Source: Caulobacteraceae bacterium (GTDB lineage Bacteria; Pseudomonadota; Alphaproteobacteria; Caulobacterales; Caulobacteraceae). From it: 64,000 bases of DNA. Made by a program: the position numbers and the translations under genes. The stretch lies in contig JAFBAO010000038.1 in the NCBI GenBank assembly GCA_019247715.1, positions 1-64,000 on the forward strand. Direction: 5' to 3'. The notes under the pieces were generated by a model. The model did not search any database. It was not told the origin of the DNA and saw nothing but the letters and a program-made list of their open reading frames with translations. This document shows positions 41,552 through 50,906 of the stretch, piece after piece (the first letter of the stretch is position 1; every line of letters starts with the position of its first letter).

Positions 41552-42703
41552 TTGCTCGAGACCTTGACGCTGGCGGCGATCCCGCCTGAGGACGAAGCGC
41601 TCCGCGAGCCGGTGCGGGCGTTCCTCGCCGAGACGGTGGCCGGCACGCCGGCCTCCAGGCGGGCTCGCTCCTGGATGGGCTTCGACGCCGGCTTCAGCCG
41701 CGCCCTGGCGCAGAAGGGATGGATCGGGCTCACCTTGCCGCCCGAATACGGGGGCGGCGGCCGTGGCTACTTCGCCCGGTTCGTGCTGATCGAGGAGCTG
41801 CTGGCCGCGGGCGCGCCCGTGGCGGCCCACTGGGTCGCGGAGCGCCAGAGCGCCCCGCTGATCCTGCGCTACGGGACCGAGGCGCAGCGGCGGGCGATCG
41901 TGCCCCGCGTGTGCCGGGGCGAAGCCTTCTTCTGCATCGGCATGAGCGAGCCCAATTCGGGCTCGGATCTGGCCAGCGTCAGGACCCGGGCCGAGCGCAC
42001 CGCTTCCGGCTGGCGGCTGAACGGCGCCAAGATCTGGACCACCTACGGTCACAAGGCCCACTACATGATCGCCCTCGTGCGGACGAGCGGAACCTCCGAT
42101 GACCGTCAGAAGGGCCTTTCCCAGCTGCTGATCGACCTGTCCGCCCCCGGCGTCACCGCCCGCCCGATCCGGGACCTCGCCGGCGACGAGCACTTTTCCG
42201 AGGTCCGGTTCGACGACGTCGAGCTGCCCGAGGACGCCTTGCTCGGGGTTGAGGGCCAGGGCTGGGAGCAAGTGAACGCCGAGCTCGCGTTCGAGCGCAG
42301 CGGGCCGGAGCGGATCTACTCGAGCATGGTGCTGATCGACGAGTGGCTTCGCTTCGTTCGAGGTCGGAGCGCCGTTTCCGACCTGGACGCCGACCTCGCC
42401 GGACGCCTGATCGCCCAGCTCGCCGCGCTGCGCAATCTCTCCCTCTCGGTCACCGCCCTTCTGGCCGAAGGCAAGAGCCCGGCCCAGGAAGCCTCGATGG
42501 TCAAGGATCTCGGCGTCGGCTTCGAGCAGTCCGTGCCGGCGCTGATCACCGATCATCTGGCCTCGCTCGACGACGTCGTGCTCCCTGGCGAGCTGGTGGC
42601 GACGCTCGATTATGTCGCCGGTATTTGCCCTTCCTTCTCCTTGCGCGGCGGGACGCGCGAAGTGCTGCGGGGCATCATCGCCCGCGGCCTCGGCCTGAGG
42701 TGA
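41552..42703 (+). CDS. acyl-CoA dehydrogenase family, large subunit-type
   Basis: FFCIGMSEPNSGSDLASVRTRAERT...GGTREVLRGIIARGLGL; no RxQFG motif. Confidence 0.92.
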   Translation: MLETLTLAAIPPEDEALREPVRAFLAETVAGTPASRRARSWMGFDAGFSRALAQKGWIGLTLPPEYGGGGRGYFARFVLIEELLAAGAPVAAHWVAERQSAPLILRYGTEAQRRAIVPRVCRGEAFFCIGMSEPNSGSDLASVRTRAERTASGWRLNGAKIWTTYGHKAHYMIALVRTSGTSDDRQKGLSQLLIDLSAPGVTARPIRDLAGDEHFSEVRFDDVELPEDALLGVEGQGWEQVNAELAFERSGPERIYSSMVLIDEWLRFVRGRSAVSDLDADLAGRLIAQLAALRNLSLSVTALLAEGKSPAQEASMVKDLGVGFEQSVPALITDHLASLDDVVLPGELVATLDYVAGICPSFSLRGGTREVLRGIIARGLGLR

Positions 42704-42709
42704 GGCCTC

Positions 42710-43462
42710 ATGAGCGATCTGATCCTCGAGCAATTCCGTCGGCTGCTGGACGGTCTTGATCCTGGCGATCCGTGGACGGAGCTCGAGCAGTCCGGCTTTC
42801 TGGACCTGCTGCGCAGCGAGGCCGACGGCGGAGCGGGGCTGGCGCTGGCCGAACTCTTCCCGCTGGCCCTGGAGGCGGGGCGCAGGACTCAGGCGCCGCC
42901 GGTGATCGAGACCATGGTGGCGCGGCTGCGCGCGCCTGACGCGAAGGGCGTCGCCGACCTGGAGGCGGCCCTGGTGAGCGGAGGCGAGAGCTCCCTTGCG
43001 GCGCGGTCCACCGCCGCGGCGGTGGACGCGGCGCTCATGGCGGGGGCGATGGAACGGGTGCAGGAGATGACGCTCGAGTACGCCATGACCCGCCGCCAGT
43101 TCGGGCGCGAGATCGCCAAGTTCCAGGCGATCCAGCACCAGGCCGCGGTGATGGCCGAGGAGGTGATGGCCGCGCGCATGGCCGCCCAGCTCGCTTTCGT
43201 CGGCGCGCCGCTGGCCATCCCTCCCGAGCGGGCGGCGACCGCCAAGGCCCGGGCCGGCCAGGCCGCCCAGACGGTGTGCGCCATCGCCCATGCGGTGCAC
43301 GGGGCGATCGGCATCAGCCACGAATATCCCCTGCACGAGCTCACCGGGCGCCTGCATCGCTGGCGCAGGGCGCACGGCGGCGAAGGCTACTGGGCGAGAA
43401 AGCTCGGGCGCGCCGCGCTTTCGAGCGGCGCGGACATGGTGACGCTGGTGAGAGGCGTCTGA
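42710..43462 (+). CDS. acyl-CoA dehydrogenase family, small subunit-type
   Basis: TRRQFGREIAKFQAIQHQAAVMAEE; VHGAIGISHEYPLHELTGRLHRWR. Confidence 0.9.
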   Translation: MSDLILEQFRRLLDGLDPGDPWTELEQSGFLDLLRSEADGGAGLALAELFPLALEAGRRTQAPPVIETMVARLRAPDAKGVADLEAALVSGGESSLAARSTAAAVDAALMAGAMERVQEMTLEYAMTRRQFGREIAKFQAIQHQAAVMAEEVMAARMAAQLAFVGAPLAIPPERAATAKARAGQAAQTVCAIAHAVHGAIGISHEYPLHELTGRLHRWRRAHGGEGYWARKLGRAALSSGADMVTLVRGV

Positions 43463-43572
43463 AGCCGCGGGGGCCGGCGGCTTGTTGCAAGTTGCAGGAG
43501 CACGGGCGCATACTTCGACCGCCATTAAGGGAGGAGGCGCCGGGCCCTTGAAGGCCGGCGCGTCGTGAGGCC

Positions 43573-44718
43573 ATGAATCTGGACTGGACGGCGGACGACA
43601 TCGAATACCGGCGGGAGCTGAAGGCCTTCCTGCTCGAGGCGCTGGGGCCGGACTGGAAAGGCTACGGCCATCTCTCCAGCGCCGACTACAAGGCCGCTTC
43701 GGTGGCCTTCTGCCAAAAGATGGCCGAGCGCGGCTACCTGACCCAGAACTGGCCCAGGGAATACGGCGGCGCCGAAGCCTCGCCCTGGCGGGCGGCGATC
43801 CTCAGCGAGGAGCTCAGCGTCTACGAAGGCGACCCGCGCGGCTCCCAGTACATGAACGTGAACTGGATCGGCCCGGCGATGATGCAGTTCGGAAGCGAGG
43901 CGCAGAAAGCCTTCTTCCTTCCGAAGATCTCGGCCGGGGAAATCACCTTCTCGCAGGGCTTTTCCGAGCCGGAGGCCGGCTCGGACCTCGCCTCCCTGCG
44001 CACCCAGGCGGTCCGGGACGGCGACGAATATGTGGTGAACGGCGAGAAGATCTGGACCTCGCACACCTCCATCGCAGAATGGCTTTTCCTGCTCGTGCGG
44101 ACCGACCCCTCCGAGCGGCGCTCGAAGGGGATCACCGTCCTGCTCGTGCCGATGAACACGCCCGGCCTCAAGGTCAACAAGGTGGCGGGCTTCGTCGGAG
44201 AGAGCGCCTTTTCCAACCCGGTGTTCACCGACATGCGCGTTCCGGTGGCCAACCGGCTCGGCGCCGAGAACGCCGGCTGGGCGGTGGTGCGCTGGGCGCT
44301 CGCCTTCGAGCGGATCGGGGTGGCCCACTACCGCCGCGCCGCAACCCTGCTCGACCGGACCGTCCGCGAGATAGAGGCGCGCGGGCTGATGGGCGACCCG
44401 GCCATCCAGGCCAAGGTCGGCGAGGCCTGGGAGGCTGTGGAAGCGGCCCGCCTGCTCTTTTTCCGGGTAGTTGATCTGAGGGCCCAGGGAAGCCCGCCTA
44501 CGGCCGATTCCAACCTCGCCAGAGTGGCCGGCACCCGCGCCTACCAGATCGTGGCCGAGACCGCGGAACTGGCCCTCGCCGAGTACGGGCTCGAGGGCGC
44601 TGGCCGTAGCCGTTTCACCCTAACTTCCGGCGTCGCTTCCGGCACCACCGAGGTCCAGCTGGACCAGATCGCCACCCGGTTCCTCAATCTGCCCAGGCCC
44701 GCGGTCGGCGCCGAGTGA
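43573..44718 (+). CDS. acyl-CoA dehydrogenase family, large subunit-type
   Basis: TFSQGFSEPEAGSDLASLRTQAVRDGDEYVVNGEKIWTS; C-term SGTTEVQLDQIATRFLNLPR; no RxQFG motif. Confidence 0.93.
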   Translation: MNLDWTADDIEYRRELKAFLLEALGPDWKGYGHLSSADYKAASVAFCQKMAERGYLTQNWPREYGGAEASPWRAAILSEELSVYEGDPRGSQYMNVNWIGPAMMQFGSEAQKAFFLPKISAGEITFSQGFSEPEAGSDLASLRTQAVRDGDEYVVNGEKIWTSHTSIAEWLFLLVRTDPSERRSKGITVLLVPMNTPGLKVNKVAGFVGESAFSNPVFTDMRVPVANRLGAENAGWAVVRWALAFERIGVAHYRRAATLLDRTVREIEARGLMGDPAIQAKVGEAWEAVEAARLLFFRVVDLRAQGSPPTADSNLARVAGTRAYQIVAETAELALAEYGLEGAGRSRFTLTSGVASGTTEVQLDQIATRFLNLPRPAVGAE

Positions 44719-44737
44719 TGTTGAGAAGGAGCACCCG

Positions 44738-45685
44738 TTGGACCTGACGCTCACGACCCAGCAGCAGCAGATCGTCGATTCGCTGCATTCCCTCCTCCAG
44801 CGTCACGCTGGACCCGACCGGGCCAAGGCGCTGCTCGCCAATGAGGCGTACGACCACGAGCTCGACGCCCGTCTCGAGGAGGGCGGTTTCCTCGACATGA
44901 TCCTGGAAGACGAGACCGGTCCGGTCGAGACGACGTTGGCCGCCATGGAGATCGCTCGTAGCGTCGGCACGGTGGGATATGGCGCGCGGGCTATCGTCGC
45001 GCCCAAGCTTCTGGGCGAACGGGCGGCCGGCCCGGTCGCCCTCGCCCGCCTCCCGACCGACTTTCCGGTGCGCTTCGCAGCCGATGCGAAGCTGATCCTG
45101 ATCGACGCCGGAGCGGAGGCCCAGGCGCTGGAGGTCGCTCCTGGCGATGTCCAGCCCGCATCGAACGATCATCTCGGTTGGCCAATGGGACGCCTGAAGC
45201 CGGCGGCGCTCGGCAAGGCCAAGGGGCTCGGGCCCGGCTCAGGCGCGGCGCTGCGGAGGTGGTGGCGGCTGGCGCTAGCGGCGGAGACCGTTGGGACGAT
45301 GCAGGGCGCGCTGGCGCTCACCTTGGAATACGTCAAGAACCGGCGGCAGTTCGGACGCCCGATCGGCCAGTTTCAGGCCCTCCAGCACCGGCTGGCGGAG
45401 CTGACGGTGATTGTCGAGGGCGCCCGGTGGTTGGCGCTGGAGGCGGGGTTCCGCGAGGCGGCTCCCCTCGCAGCAGCGACCGCTGCCGGCAGGGCCGCCG
45501 GCGCCGCCAGCCTCGTCGCTCGCGAATGCCACCAGATGCACGGCGCGATCGGTTTCACCCGTGACTACCAGCTGCATCTCTGGTCGGTCCGACTCGGGCC
45601 GCTGGCGGTGGAGCTCGGCGGCGCGCCTGCCCATCGCCGGGACGCGGCGCGGCTGCGGTTCGTCGCGCAGGAAACGGCCGCCTGA
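44738..45685 (+). CDS. acyl-CoA dehydrogenase family, small subunit-type
   Basis: NRRQFGRPIGQFQALQHRLAELTV; CHQMHGAIGFTRDYQLHLWSVRL. Confidence 0.92.
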   Translation: MDLTLTTQQQQIVDSLHSLLQRHAGPDRAKALLANEAYDHELDARLEEGGFLDMILEDETGPVETTLAAMEIARSVGTVGYGARAIVAPKLLGERAAGPVALARLPTDFPVRFAADAKLILIDAGAEAQALEVAPGDVQPASNDHLGWPMGRLKPAALGKAKGLGPGSGAALRRWWRLALAAETVGTMQGALALTLEYVKNRRQFGRPIGQFQALQHRLAELTVIVEGARWLALEAGFREAAPLAAATAAGRAAGAASLVARECHQMHGAIGFTRDYQLHLWSVRLGPLAVELGGAPAHRRDAARLRFVAQETAA

Positions 45686-45773
45686 GCAGCGCGTCGTTTC
45701 GCCGAAGCGTCGGCGCGAAGAAAAGCCGCCAGCCCAGCAGGCTGGCGGCGAAGGCGGCCGGACTGCGCCCGGG

Positions 45774-46223
45774 TCAGTGAAGCTGGTGCTTCAGGCGGCT
45801 GACGTCGTCGTGGTCGGCCTTGATGGAGGCGTAGGCCGTCTGCACGAACTGGCGTGTCTCCATGGGCAGATCAGTTTCACTGGCGGCCTTTTCATACCTG
45901 CCCTTGATGGCGTCCTCGCCGCGCTCGACCTCGTCGACCACGCTCTTGACGTTGTCGCCTGTCATCGCGCCCTTCAGCGCGGCGAACTTGTTGTGGGCCT
46001 TGCCGAGCAAGGACTGCTCGTTCTTGGGCTCGCCGCCCAGGCGGCGCACCTCCTGCTGCAGCTGTCGGGACAGGTCGAGGCGCCGGTCCGCCCGCTCGGC
46101 GAAGCTCCGCTTTATCTGTGGACTGCTCACATGTTCGGCAGCTTCCTTGTATCCGTGGGCGCTATCCAAGGTCGTTTCGATCAGACCGTTCAGCAAGTCT
46201 ACTGCGTGTTCATTAGCAGCCAT
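45774..46223 (-). CDS. PA2169/DUF2383 family four-helix-bundle protein
   Basis: LNGLIETTLDSAHGYKEAAEHVSSPQIKRSFAERADRR...DDVSRLKHQL. Confidence 0.88.
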   Translation of the reverse strand: MAANEHAVDLLNGLIETTLDSAHGYKEAAEHVSSPQIKRSFAERADRRLDLSRQLQQEVRRLGGEPKNEQSLLGKAHNKFAALKGAMTGDNVKSVVDEVERGEDAIKGRYEKAASETDLPMETRQFVQTAYASIKADHDDVSRLKHQLH

Positions 46224-46353
46224 GGCCGTTACTCCTGTATAATTATCTGCAAAATCGCATAGGAGATAAGATAGTTCCCATTAAATCCGCCCAAGTTTAA
46301 GAATTTTCGGTCCAGATTCGCCAAAATATTGACAAGTTGCTAGGGTGCGCGCG

Positions 46354-48135
46354 CTATTGCGCCCTGGCCGCCCGGGTCGGCGGATCCCTGGCCGGAGTCT
46401 CCGGGGCCGGCCAATGATCGTCCAGCCACGCCTCGAGCTCCTCCAGGGCGATCTGGCGGCTGCTGCGCAGCGCCAGTCCGTGGTCCAGCTCGTCGACCAC
46501 CCGGAGGGCCGCCCCCGGGATGGTCTTCAGGCGTTCGCCCTTCGGTCCGAAGAAGATCTCGATCTCGTCCAGCGAGGCGTCCTCCCGGCCCATCGTCAGG
46601 CAGACGTGGCCGCCGCGCCGTCCGAAGCCTTCGATCCCCGAGGCCGGCGATGGGCCGCCGAGCAGCCTCAGGCGTTCCCGCAGTCGGTTCAGCCGCCGCA
46701 CGGCGAAAGCCGCCACGATGTGGGGAACGTCAATCCTGCCGAGCAACAACCGGCGCCAGACCAGCGGCGAGGCCGCCCCGCGCAGGTAGAACCGCGCCGA
46801 CCGCACTTCCGGCTTCTTCCCGAACACCAGCGACTCGCCCTTCAACCACTGGAGCTTGACCGGACTGACGGCGAACACCCCGATGATCCGCTGATCGCGC
46901 CAGGACGCGCGCAGTCCGTGATAGGCGCCGGCGCAGAGGCCGACCACCACGCTTTGCGCATGTCCCTGGCCGTCCAGGAAGCTGACGGCCGCGTCCATGT
47001 CCGCTTCGCGGGGCGTCTCGTAGACGTGGCAGCGGCCCTCGCCGTCCATGGGGCTGTCCCCGAGGCCGGCGAAGTCGAAGCGCAGGGAGGCGAAGCCCTT
47101 CAGCGCCAGCCGGCGCGCCGCCTGGGTGGCCAGGCCGCCGATTCCGGCGCGCGGGTCGCCGCCGGTGTTGCAGACGAGCACGGCCGGCGCGCCGGTCCGC
47201 GCCGCCCTGGGCTCGCAGAGGACGCCCCAGAGCCCGGACCCGAACCGGACAGGCCGTTCATCGCCGCCGGCCACCTCGAGCCGCGCGGGCGGCCGCGGGG
47301 TTGTCGGCCGTGGGGCGCGGGCCTCGCCGTAGGTTCGCTCCAGCCACCGGATCGCCTGGCCGAAGAGGACCCTCGGCGGCAGGTTGCTGTGTGCGTCGAT
47401 GAAGAGGTCGTCGAATTCCTTGAAGTCCTGGGTCTCCACGGCTGCGCCCTTGCGGACGAGGGCCGAGCCGTAGTTGGCGGTCAGGCGGTTCTGGGCGGCC
47501 AGGAATACCGGAATCTCCGGCGCCGGGAGCGTCGCCAGGTCGATCTGCGCCAGGCTGGCGGCGGTGGCGCCGTTGAGCCACAGCCCCTCGGCGTCGAACG
47601 GCGCATCATCGGCCATCGAGCCTCGGGTGTCGCCCGCGGCCTGGGCTGCGAAGCGGAGGCGCCTCAACCATGACCGCCCGCTGAGCACCGGCGCCAGCAG
47701 GATCAGCCCGTCTGCGAGCGCGGCGTGCGTCACCGCAAGCGCGGCGCCCGCCCGGATCCCGGCCAGCACCACCCGCCGCACGCCGGCCCGGCTGCGCAGG
47801 AGCTCCGCCGTGCGTTCCAGTCCGTCCAGCCAGCACGCCAGGGCGTCGGCTGACGGGTCGGGGAGGTCCAGCGAATCCCCGCATCCCAGGTGGTCGTAGC
47901 GAAGCGTCGGATAGCCCGCCAGCGCCAGCTGGTCGGCGAACATCCGCATGGGGGCGTGGACGCAGCGGGCGTCGCGGCCCAGCGGGGAAACCAACACCAC
48001 CCCGACCTCGGAGGTCTCCCCGGCCGGCTCATGGGTCCAGGCGAAGAGCCCGCCCTGGGTAAGCGGCTGCATGAGGGGGGAAACACGGGCGGCCGTCGAG
48101 ACGCCGGCGCCGCCGGCTGCGTCAAAGGGCGACAT
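46354..48135 (-). CDS. tandem (double) alpha/beta hydrolase protein
   Basis: Two hydrolase-like halves: GVVLVSPLGRDARCVHAPMRMFADQLALAGYPTLRYDHLGCGDS and AVLVCNTGGDPRAGIGGLATQAARRLALKGFASLRFDFAGLGDS. Confidence 0.8.
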   Translation of the reverse strand: MSPFDAAGGAGVSTAARVSPLMQPLTQGGLFAWTHEPAGETSEVGVVLVSPLGRDARCVHAPMRMFADQLALAGYPTLRYDHLGCGDSLDLPDPSADALACWLDGLERTAELLRSRAGVRRVVLAGIRAGAALAVTHAALADGLILLAPVLSGRSWLRRLRFAAQAAGDTRGSMADDAPFDAEGLWLNGATAASLAQIDLATLPAPEIPVFLAAQNRLTANYGSALVRKGAAVETQDFKEFDDLFIDAHSNLPPRVLFGQAIRWLERTYGEARAPRPTTPRPPARLEVAGGDERPVRFGSGLWGVLCEPRAARTGAPAVLVCNTGGDPRAGIGGLATQAARRLALKGFASLRFDFAGLGDSPMDGEGRCHVYETPREADMDAAVSFLDGQGHAQSVVVGLCAGAYHGLRASWRDQRIIGVFAVSPVKLQWLKGESLVFGKKPEVRSARFYLRGAASPLVWRRLLLGRIDVPHIVAAFAVRRLNRLRERLRLLGGPSPASGIEGFGRRGGHVCLTMGREDASLDEIEIFFGPKGERLKTIPGAALRVVDELDHGLALRSSRQIALEELEAWLDDHWPAPETPARDPPTRAARAQ

Positions 48136-48315
48136 GGGTCTGGGCCTCCACCGCCTGATCGAGGTCCCCGACGATATTGACCGGCCGTGGCGCAAGACGA
48201 GCGCCAGGCGCCCGCGCGGCGGCGGCGCCTAGAGCCCTATCCGGCATATCCTCGACGAGACCCACCCGCATGCCCGCACCGCCCGAATCGCTGGACGCCA
48301 GCGGTTCGCGGCGGG

Positions 48316-49944
48316 TTAGAACTCCACGTCCAGCTTCACGTGGATCAGCGCGGCGACTCTGGAGGCGTCCGCGGCCCTAAACGCCTCAGCGAAGTCTTCG
48401 GTTCTCTCGACCGTGGCGCCAAAGCCGCCAAAAGCGCGCGCATAGGCGCAGAAATCCGGATTGCGCAGGTCGGTGGCGATCGGGCGGCCGGGATATTGCC
48501 GCTCTTGGGCGGCGCGGATCGAGCCGTAGCTGCCGTTGTCGAGGACGATGGCGATGATCGGCAGTTCGTACTGGATCATGGTGGCGAACTCCTGCCCGTT
48601 CATCAGGAAGTCGCCGTCGCCGCCGACGCAGAGAACCTGGCGGTCAGGGTGCAGACGCTTCATGGCGATCGCCGCCGGCGGCCCGTAGCCCATCGAGGCC
48701 GAGGCGGGGGCGATATGCGCATTGAGGCCGCGGAACCGGTAGAAGCGGTGGAGGTAGGCTGCGTAGGCGCCGGCGCCGTTGCAGATGATGGCGTCCCCGG
48801 AGAGCTGTTCGCGCAGCCACACGAAGATCTCGCCGAGATTGACCGTGCCGGGACGCGGCGGGGCTGCCTGCGTCCAGTCCAGGTAGTCCTGGTGGGCTTC
48901 GGCCGCCGCGCCGGCCCATGCGCGCTTCGCGGGCGGCTTGAGCGTGGCCAGCGCCGGCGCGAGGCGCCGGGGCGAGGCCGGGATCGCCAGGGTGGGCCGA
49001 TAGAGCCGGCCGATCTCATCCGGGTCGGGGTGGGCGTGGACGAGGGCGACGCCCGGATCGGGGAAGGGCAGCAGGCTGTACCGCTGGGCGGCGATCTCCC
49101 CCAGCCGGCCCCCCAGCAGCAGCACCAGGTCCGCGGCCCGGATCCTCGCCACCAGGCGCGGATTGGCGCCGATCCCGAGGTCGCCGGCGTAGCTGGGGTG
49201 GTCGGCGTCGAACAGCGAGCCGCGCCGGTAGCTCGTGGCCACCGGCAGTTCGAACCGCTCGGCGAAGCGATGCAGGGCCGCGCGGCTCGGCTCGTCCCAG
49301 CGGCTGCCCCCGACGATGGCGACCGGGCGCCGGGCCTTCTCCAGCATGGCGGCGAGCGCCGACATCCGCTCCGGATCGGGGCCGGCCTCGACCGCGATCG
49401 CCCTGGGCGCGTCCGCGGCGGTGGTCGGAAGGGCGAGGACATCGCTCGGCAGGCCCACGACCACGGGCCCCGGGCGGCCGGAGACCGCCAGATGGAAGGC
49501 GCGCGAGACGATCTCGGCGACCCGGTCGGGCTGGTCCAGCGTCATCACCGCCTTGGCGAGCCCGCCGAACGCCTGCCCGAGGTCGATCTCCTGCCAGGCG
49601 TCGCGGCCCACGAGGCCGCTGTCCACCTGCCCGACGAACAGGATCAGGGGATTGGAGTCCTGCTGGGCGATGTGCACGCCGATGAAGGCGTTGGCGGCGC
49701 CCGGGCCGCGGGTGACGAAGCAGATCCCCGGCTCGCCGGTGGCGCGCGCCCAGGCGTCGGCGATCATCGCCGCCCCGCCCTCGTGACGGCAGACGGTGAC
49801 CTCGACGCCCGAGCCGATCAGCGCGTCGAGGACCGGCAGATAGCTTTCCCCTGGCACGCAGGCGATGCGGCGCACGCCGTGGATCGTCAGCTGGTCCACC
49901 AGCGCCCGGCCGACGGGGCGCTGGCTCGCGTTGGAAAGGGCCAT
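48316..49944 (-). CDS. thiamine pyrophosphate-binding protein (acetolactate synthase-like)
   Basis: VRRIACVPGESYLPVLDAL...CRHEGGAAMIADAWARATGEPGICFVTRGPGAANAFIGVHIA; CVGGDGDFLMNGQEFATMIQYELPIIAIVLDNGSYG. Confidence 0.93.
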   Translation of the reverse strand: MALSNASQRPVGRALVDQLTIHGVRRIACVPGESYLPVLDALIGSGVEVTVCRHEGGAAMIADAWARATGEPGICFVTRGPGAANAFIGVHIAQQDSNPLILFVGQVDSGLVGRDAWQEIDLGQAFGGLAKAVMTLDQPDRVAEIVSRAFHLAVSGRPGPVVVGLPSDVLALPTTAADAPRAIAVEAGPDPERMSALAAMLEKARRPVAIVGGSRWDEPSRAALHRFAERFELPVATSYRRGSLFDADHPSYAGDLGIGANPRLVARIRAADLVLLLGGRLGEIAAQRYSLLPFPDPGVALVHAHPDPDEIGRLYRPTLAIPASPRRLAPALATLKPPAKRAWAGAAAEAHQDYLDWTQAAPPRPGTVNLGEIFVWLREQLSGDAIICNGAGAYAAYLHRFYRFRGLNAHIAPASASMGYGPPAAIAMKRLHPDRQVLCVGGDGDFLMNGQEFATMIQYELPIIAIVLDNGSYGSIRAAQERQYPGRPIATDLRNPDFCAYARAFGGFGATVERTEDFAEAFRAADASRVAALIHVKLDVEF

Positions 49945-50082
49945 GCCCGACTCCGTTGCTCCTTCGCGGCCGTCGCGGCGGCCGGGAGAAGGCGTTTTTT
50001 TGCCGATCGGGAGGCGAACCATCCCGCGGCGATGACCGTTAAGCGCAAAGCGTTACTTAAAAGGGGAACGGGGCTCGTCAGG

Positions 50083-50334
50083 ATGTCCGTACGTCTCACC
50101 ATAGAGGAAGAGATGCAGATGCTCGCGCTTGAGCAGGAGAAGGTGCTGGCCCCCTTGCGCGACCAGCTCCCGCTTTCGGAGACCGGCCTCGATTCCCTGT
50201 GCTTCGCGGTCCTGGCGGCGCGGCTCGAGGATCTGCTGGGCGTGGACCCCTTCGCCGGCGGCGAGATGGAGGAATTCCCGACCACCTTCGGCAAGCTGGT
50301 CGCCTTCTACGAACACGCCCTCGCGCTCGCCTGA
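50083..50334 (+). CDS. acyl carrier protein
   Basis: LPLSETGLDSLCFAVLAARLEDLLGVDPF (phosphopantetheine Ser). Confidence 0.8.
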   Translation: MSVRLTIEEEMQMLALEQEKVLAPLRDQLPLSETGLDSLCFAVLAARLEDLLGVDPFAGGEMEEFPTTFGKLVAFYEHALALA

Positions 50335-50387
50335 GGGCGCGTGCGGCGGCCCGCAGAGCGAGCGACCGGACACAAGGGGAAGGGCTG

Positions 50388-50616
50388 GTGTCGAACGAAT
50401 CGCGGATCACGACGATCGTGCAGGCGCTCCTGGCCAGGGCCGTAGGCGCCGACGACGATCTGAGGGAGGCGGGTCTCACCTCGATCGACATGGTCCGCCT
50501 GATGCTTTCGGTAGAAAGGCGAGTTCGAGATCGAGATTCCTCAGTCCGAGATGGCGCCTCGCAACTTCCGCTCGATCCGCTCCATCGATCGGCTGGTCTC
50601 CGCCCTCGTTCCCTAG
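50388..50616 (+). pseudogene. second acyl carrier protein, frameshifted near 50517
   Basis: GTG start MSNESRITTIVQALLARAVGADDDLREAGLTSIDMVRLMLSVE, then +1 frame GEFEIEIPQSEMAPRNFRSIRSIDRLVSALVP*. Confidence 0.82.
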
Positions 50617-50906
50617 CCCTGATGGCCGGCGGTCGCCTCCGCCGCCCGGGCGTTGGTCCGCAGCACATAGGCGATCACCGCCGCGACCGCCTGGTAGAGC
50701 GCCTCGGGAATTTCCGACTCCAGCTCCACGCCGGCCAGGGCCTCGGCCAGCGCCGGGTCGTTGCGCAGGGGCACGCCGTGCTCCCGGGCGGTCTCGATGA
50801 TCTTCTCCCCGAGCCAGCCGCGGCCCACCGCGACAACCTTGGGGGCCCGGGGGCGCTCGTAGGACAAGGCCACGGCGAGCGTCGGCGTGGGCGGCTTACG
50901 GCTCAC
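50613..50906 (-). CDS. FlhB C-terminal-domain-like protein
   Basis: AVALSYERPRAPKVVAVGRGWLGEKIIETAREHGVPLRNDPALAEALAGVELESEIPEALYQAVAAVIAYV. Confidence 0.88.
   Translation of the reverse strand: MSRKPPTPTLAVALSYERPRAPKVVAVGRGWLGEKIIETAREHGVPLRNDPALAEALAGVELESEIPEALYQAVAAVIAYVLRTNARAAEATAGHQG

Noticed and set aside
41486-43525. 679-aa minus-strand ORF
   Set aside because: Antisense to two acyl-CoA dehydrogenases with clear motifs
50036-50066. TTAA...TTAA upstream of the ACP gene as a CtrA box
   Set aside because: Spacing between the half-sites is 14 nt, not the 7 nt of the CtrA consensus
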